Origin: Gemmatimonadota bacterium
GTDB lineage: Bacteria > Gemmatimonadota > Gemmatimonadetes > Palauibacterales > KS3-K002
DNA: 62,396 bases
Direction of reading: 5' to 3'
NCBI GenBank assembly: GCA_020344215.1
Contig: CP070815.1
Location: 3,531,015 to 3,593,410 of the forward strand
The first letter of the stretch is position 1. Each line of letters starts with the position of its first letter. Below the pieces are notes generated by a model. It did not search any database, was not told the origin of the DNA, and saw only the letters and a program-made list of their open reading frames with translations. Below, piece after piece: positions 61,321 through 62,396 of the stretch. The position numbers were made by a program, and so were the translations under genes.

Positions 61321-61799
61321 GCGCGAGGTTGCACAATGAAATCCGCGATATTCTCGGTATTGAGCAGTATCGTTCTGGCGCTGCTGATGCGCGCCCCGGC
61401 CCCAACGACCCAGACCCAGGAGTGCCCGGGTCACCACGTCGCGCAGCAAAGCGCAGGCCGGGCGATACCGGCCCGCATAATCGAGACGCCGCAGGACACC
61501 ATCCTCCAGTGGCTCGCCGGCCAGGACCACGATTCCTGTCGCGTCGCTACCGGCGCGAACGTTCACCCGTTTAGCTCGTCAGGGACACCGCACATCCGAT
61601 GGCCCCGGCCCCGCTATGAGGACCGGGCGTGTTCTCGGCGTTATGTCGCCGTTCGCCCGGGCGAAGGCAGGCGCGATGCGCTCGGAAGCGCTGGGATCTC
61701 GGTGAGATGAACGGCTGGGCGGGACGGGGGGAGGCGGCGGAGGAGCCCAGAGCCCCAAACTCCGCCTTGCAGCTCTCTATGGCCGGTCCTGTCCGTGGC
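61321..61799. other. Low-confidence coding region between XRE and receiver-like genes
   Basis: A 124-residue plus-strand ORF (61336-61710) begins with a signal-like segment (MKSAIFSVLSSIVLALLM) and a possible GAGG site, but its later half has no family match and its codon use is uneven. I regard it as doubtful. No RNA or repeat is seen in the rest. Confidence 0.35.
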
Positions 61800-62237
61800 C
61801 TACTCGGCGCGCTCCTGTAGCCCGACCCGCAGCACCAGATCGTGCAGCTCGACCGGGTCGACCGGCTGGGTGAGGAAGGGGCGCCCCACCTCGGTCAGGA
61901 ACTTGCGGGTCGACGTCTCGCCCAGATCGTTCACCAGGAAGATGATCCGGACCGCCTGCTCCAGGTCGATGGCCAGAATGTCGCGGAACAGGTCGTCGGG
62001 CGGGATCTGCGGGGTGGGCAGCTCGATGACGACGACGTCGTAGAACTGCCGCTTCATGCGCCGCAGCGCCTGCAGCGGGTTGCGGGCCAGGTCGATCTCC
62101 ATCCCGGAGTGGCCCACGTACTCGCGGAATTGGCCGGTGCTGTAGCCGGTGGCCTCGATGACGAGGACCCGCAGCTCGACGCCGAACCCCTCGAGTCCGA
62201 ATTCCAGGCCGGCGGGCAGCCTCGGCTCCATCAACAC
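61800..62237 (-). CDS. Receiver-domain-like protein
   Basis: A 145-residue protein. GGGAGG lies five bases before a GTG at 62237 (ATG at 62231 is an alternative). After a short N-terminus it has a CheY-like order of strands and helices: RVLVIEATGY, MEIDLARNPLQALRRM, YDVVVIELPTP, AVRIIFLVNDLGE and PFLTQPVDPVELHDLVLRV. The phospho-acceptor position appears to be Glu (VIELPTP) and the first acidic pair is reduced to a single Glu, so it may be a pseudo-receiver. The pseudo-receiver half of the KaiC-like protein at 22639 has a similar character. Confidence 0.75.
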   Translation of the reverse strand: MLMEPRLPAGLEFGLEGFGVELRVLVIEATGYSTGQFREYVGHSGMEIDLARNPLQALRRMKRQFYDVVVIELPTPQIPPDDLFRDILAIDLEQAVRIIFLVNDLGETSTRKFLTEVGRPFLTQPVDPVELHDLVLRVGLQERAE

Positions 62238-62279
62238 CCTAGCCTCCCGTCCTCTGCGGCGAGGGACGCGCGCGAACGC

Positions 62280-62315
62280 AAAACACCCGCCGGGCCCCGT
62301 AAGGCCGTGCGGGTG
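62280..62315 (-). terminator. Intrinsic terminator for an upstream gene outside the window
   Basis: On the minus strand CACCCGC and GCGGGTG form a stem with an inner GGCC pairing, followed by TTTT. It lies 43 bp upstream of the receiver-like gene and probably ends a transcript that starts beyond the right edge. Confidence 0.65.
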
Positions 62316-62396
62316 TAGCGTTTAGGCGAAGCCGAGATGCCAAGAGACCTCTCCACAGACAGGACCGCCGGCCACAGCTTCGGGCCGGCCCTGAGA

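Noticed and set aside
60886..61566. Minus-strand ORF with a VLAGEPLEDGVLR stretch recalling the pirin C-terminus
   Set aside because: Only a few residues agree, the conserved following GPFVMNT is missing, and the ORF is antisense to the XRE module.

Overview
The window is high-GC bacterial chromosome with uniform GC-rich codon use, a mix of clear Shine-Dalgarno sites and unleadered starts, and an unusually large share of exported proteins (more than a dozen lipoproteins, several signal-peptide hydrolases). TolB-type beta-propellers, TolB/FlgO-domain proteins fused to TPR repeats, an exported S9A prolyl oligopeptidase and exported hydrolases next to one another are typical of Gemmatimonadota (or a related soil/sediment lineage). 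That assignment is an inference; no rRNA or ribosomal marker is present. I saw no tRNA, rRNA, CRISPR array, prophage or intact insertion sequence.

Layout. 1-7.7 kb (minus): a two-component locus whose sensor kinase and NtrC-type sigma-54 activator are separated by a small membrane protein and two tandem TolB-propeller lipoproteins. Each signalling gene is preceded by one of two paralogous lipoproteins, and a good sigma-54-like promoter lies inside the locus. 7.8-16.8 kb: exported peptidase, VOC lipoprotein, DUF4412-like protein, alpha-L-fucosidase, TolB/TPR protein and exported MBL-fold enzyme. 16.9-24.1 kb (minus): a synthase-dependent exopolysaccharide operon (KaiC-like ATPase with a receiver-like half, TPR/beta-barrel exporter, family-2 glycosyltransferase, small membrane partner, polysaccharide deacetylase). 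Just upstream, 24.2-24.5 kb carries five consecutive stem-loops ending in a clear intrinsic terminator and may be an undescribed structured RNA.

24.5-27.2 kb: small lipoproteins, including two tandem DUF4097-like ones. 27.2-34.7 kb: an ABC efflux operon with one ATPase, one membrane-fusion protein and three FtsX-type permeases, divergent from a TetR regulator and a dicarboxylate/glutamate-type symporter, with two 19-bp palindromic operators between. 34.8-41.8 kb: small genes, a Uma2 nuclease, a HAD phosphatase, gene remnants and a HExxH protein. 42.0-45.4 kb: TenA-like protein, DUF1445 hydro-lyase and small NTF2-fold lipoproteins; the tail of the DUF1445 gene with its downstream DNA has been duplicated.

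45.5-56.1 kb: three more TolB/TPR membrane proteins, one an evident mosaic of the other two, around an M81/MlrC-like lipoprotein plus exported L-asparaginase, a Cdd1-like HhH protein, an MBL hydrolase and an outer-membrane beta-barrel. 56.2-62.4 kb: acyltransferase-3, a six-bladed propeller lipoprotein, an exported MetX-like hydrolase, a membrane protein/XRE regulator pair behind a dyad-containing promoter, and a receiver-like protein at the edge.

Themes: peptide and glycan scavenging at the cell surface (S9A peptidase, asparaginase, MlrC-like, fucosidase), exopolysaccharide export, and several self-contained regulator-plus-target modules.
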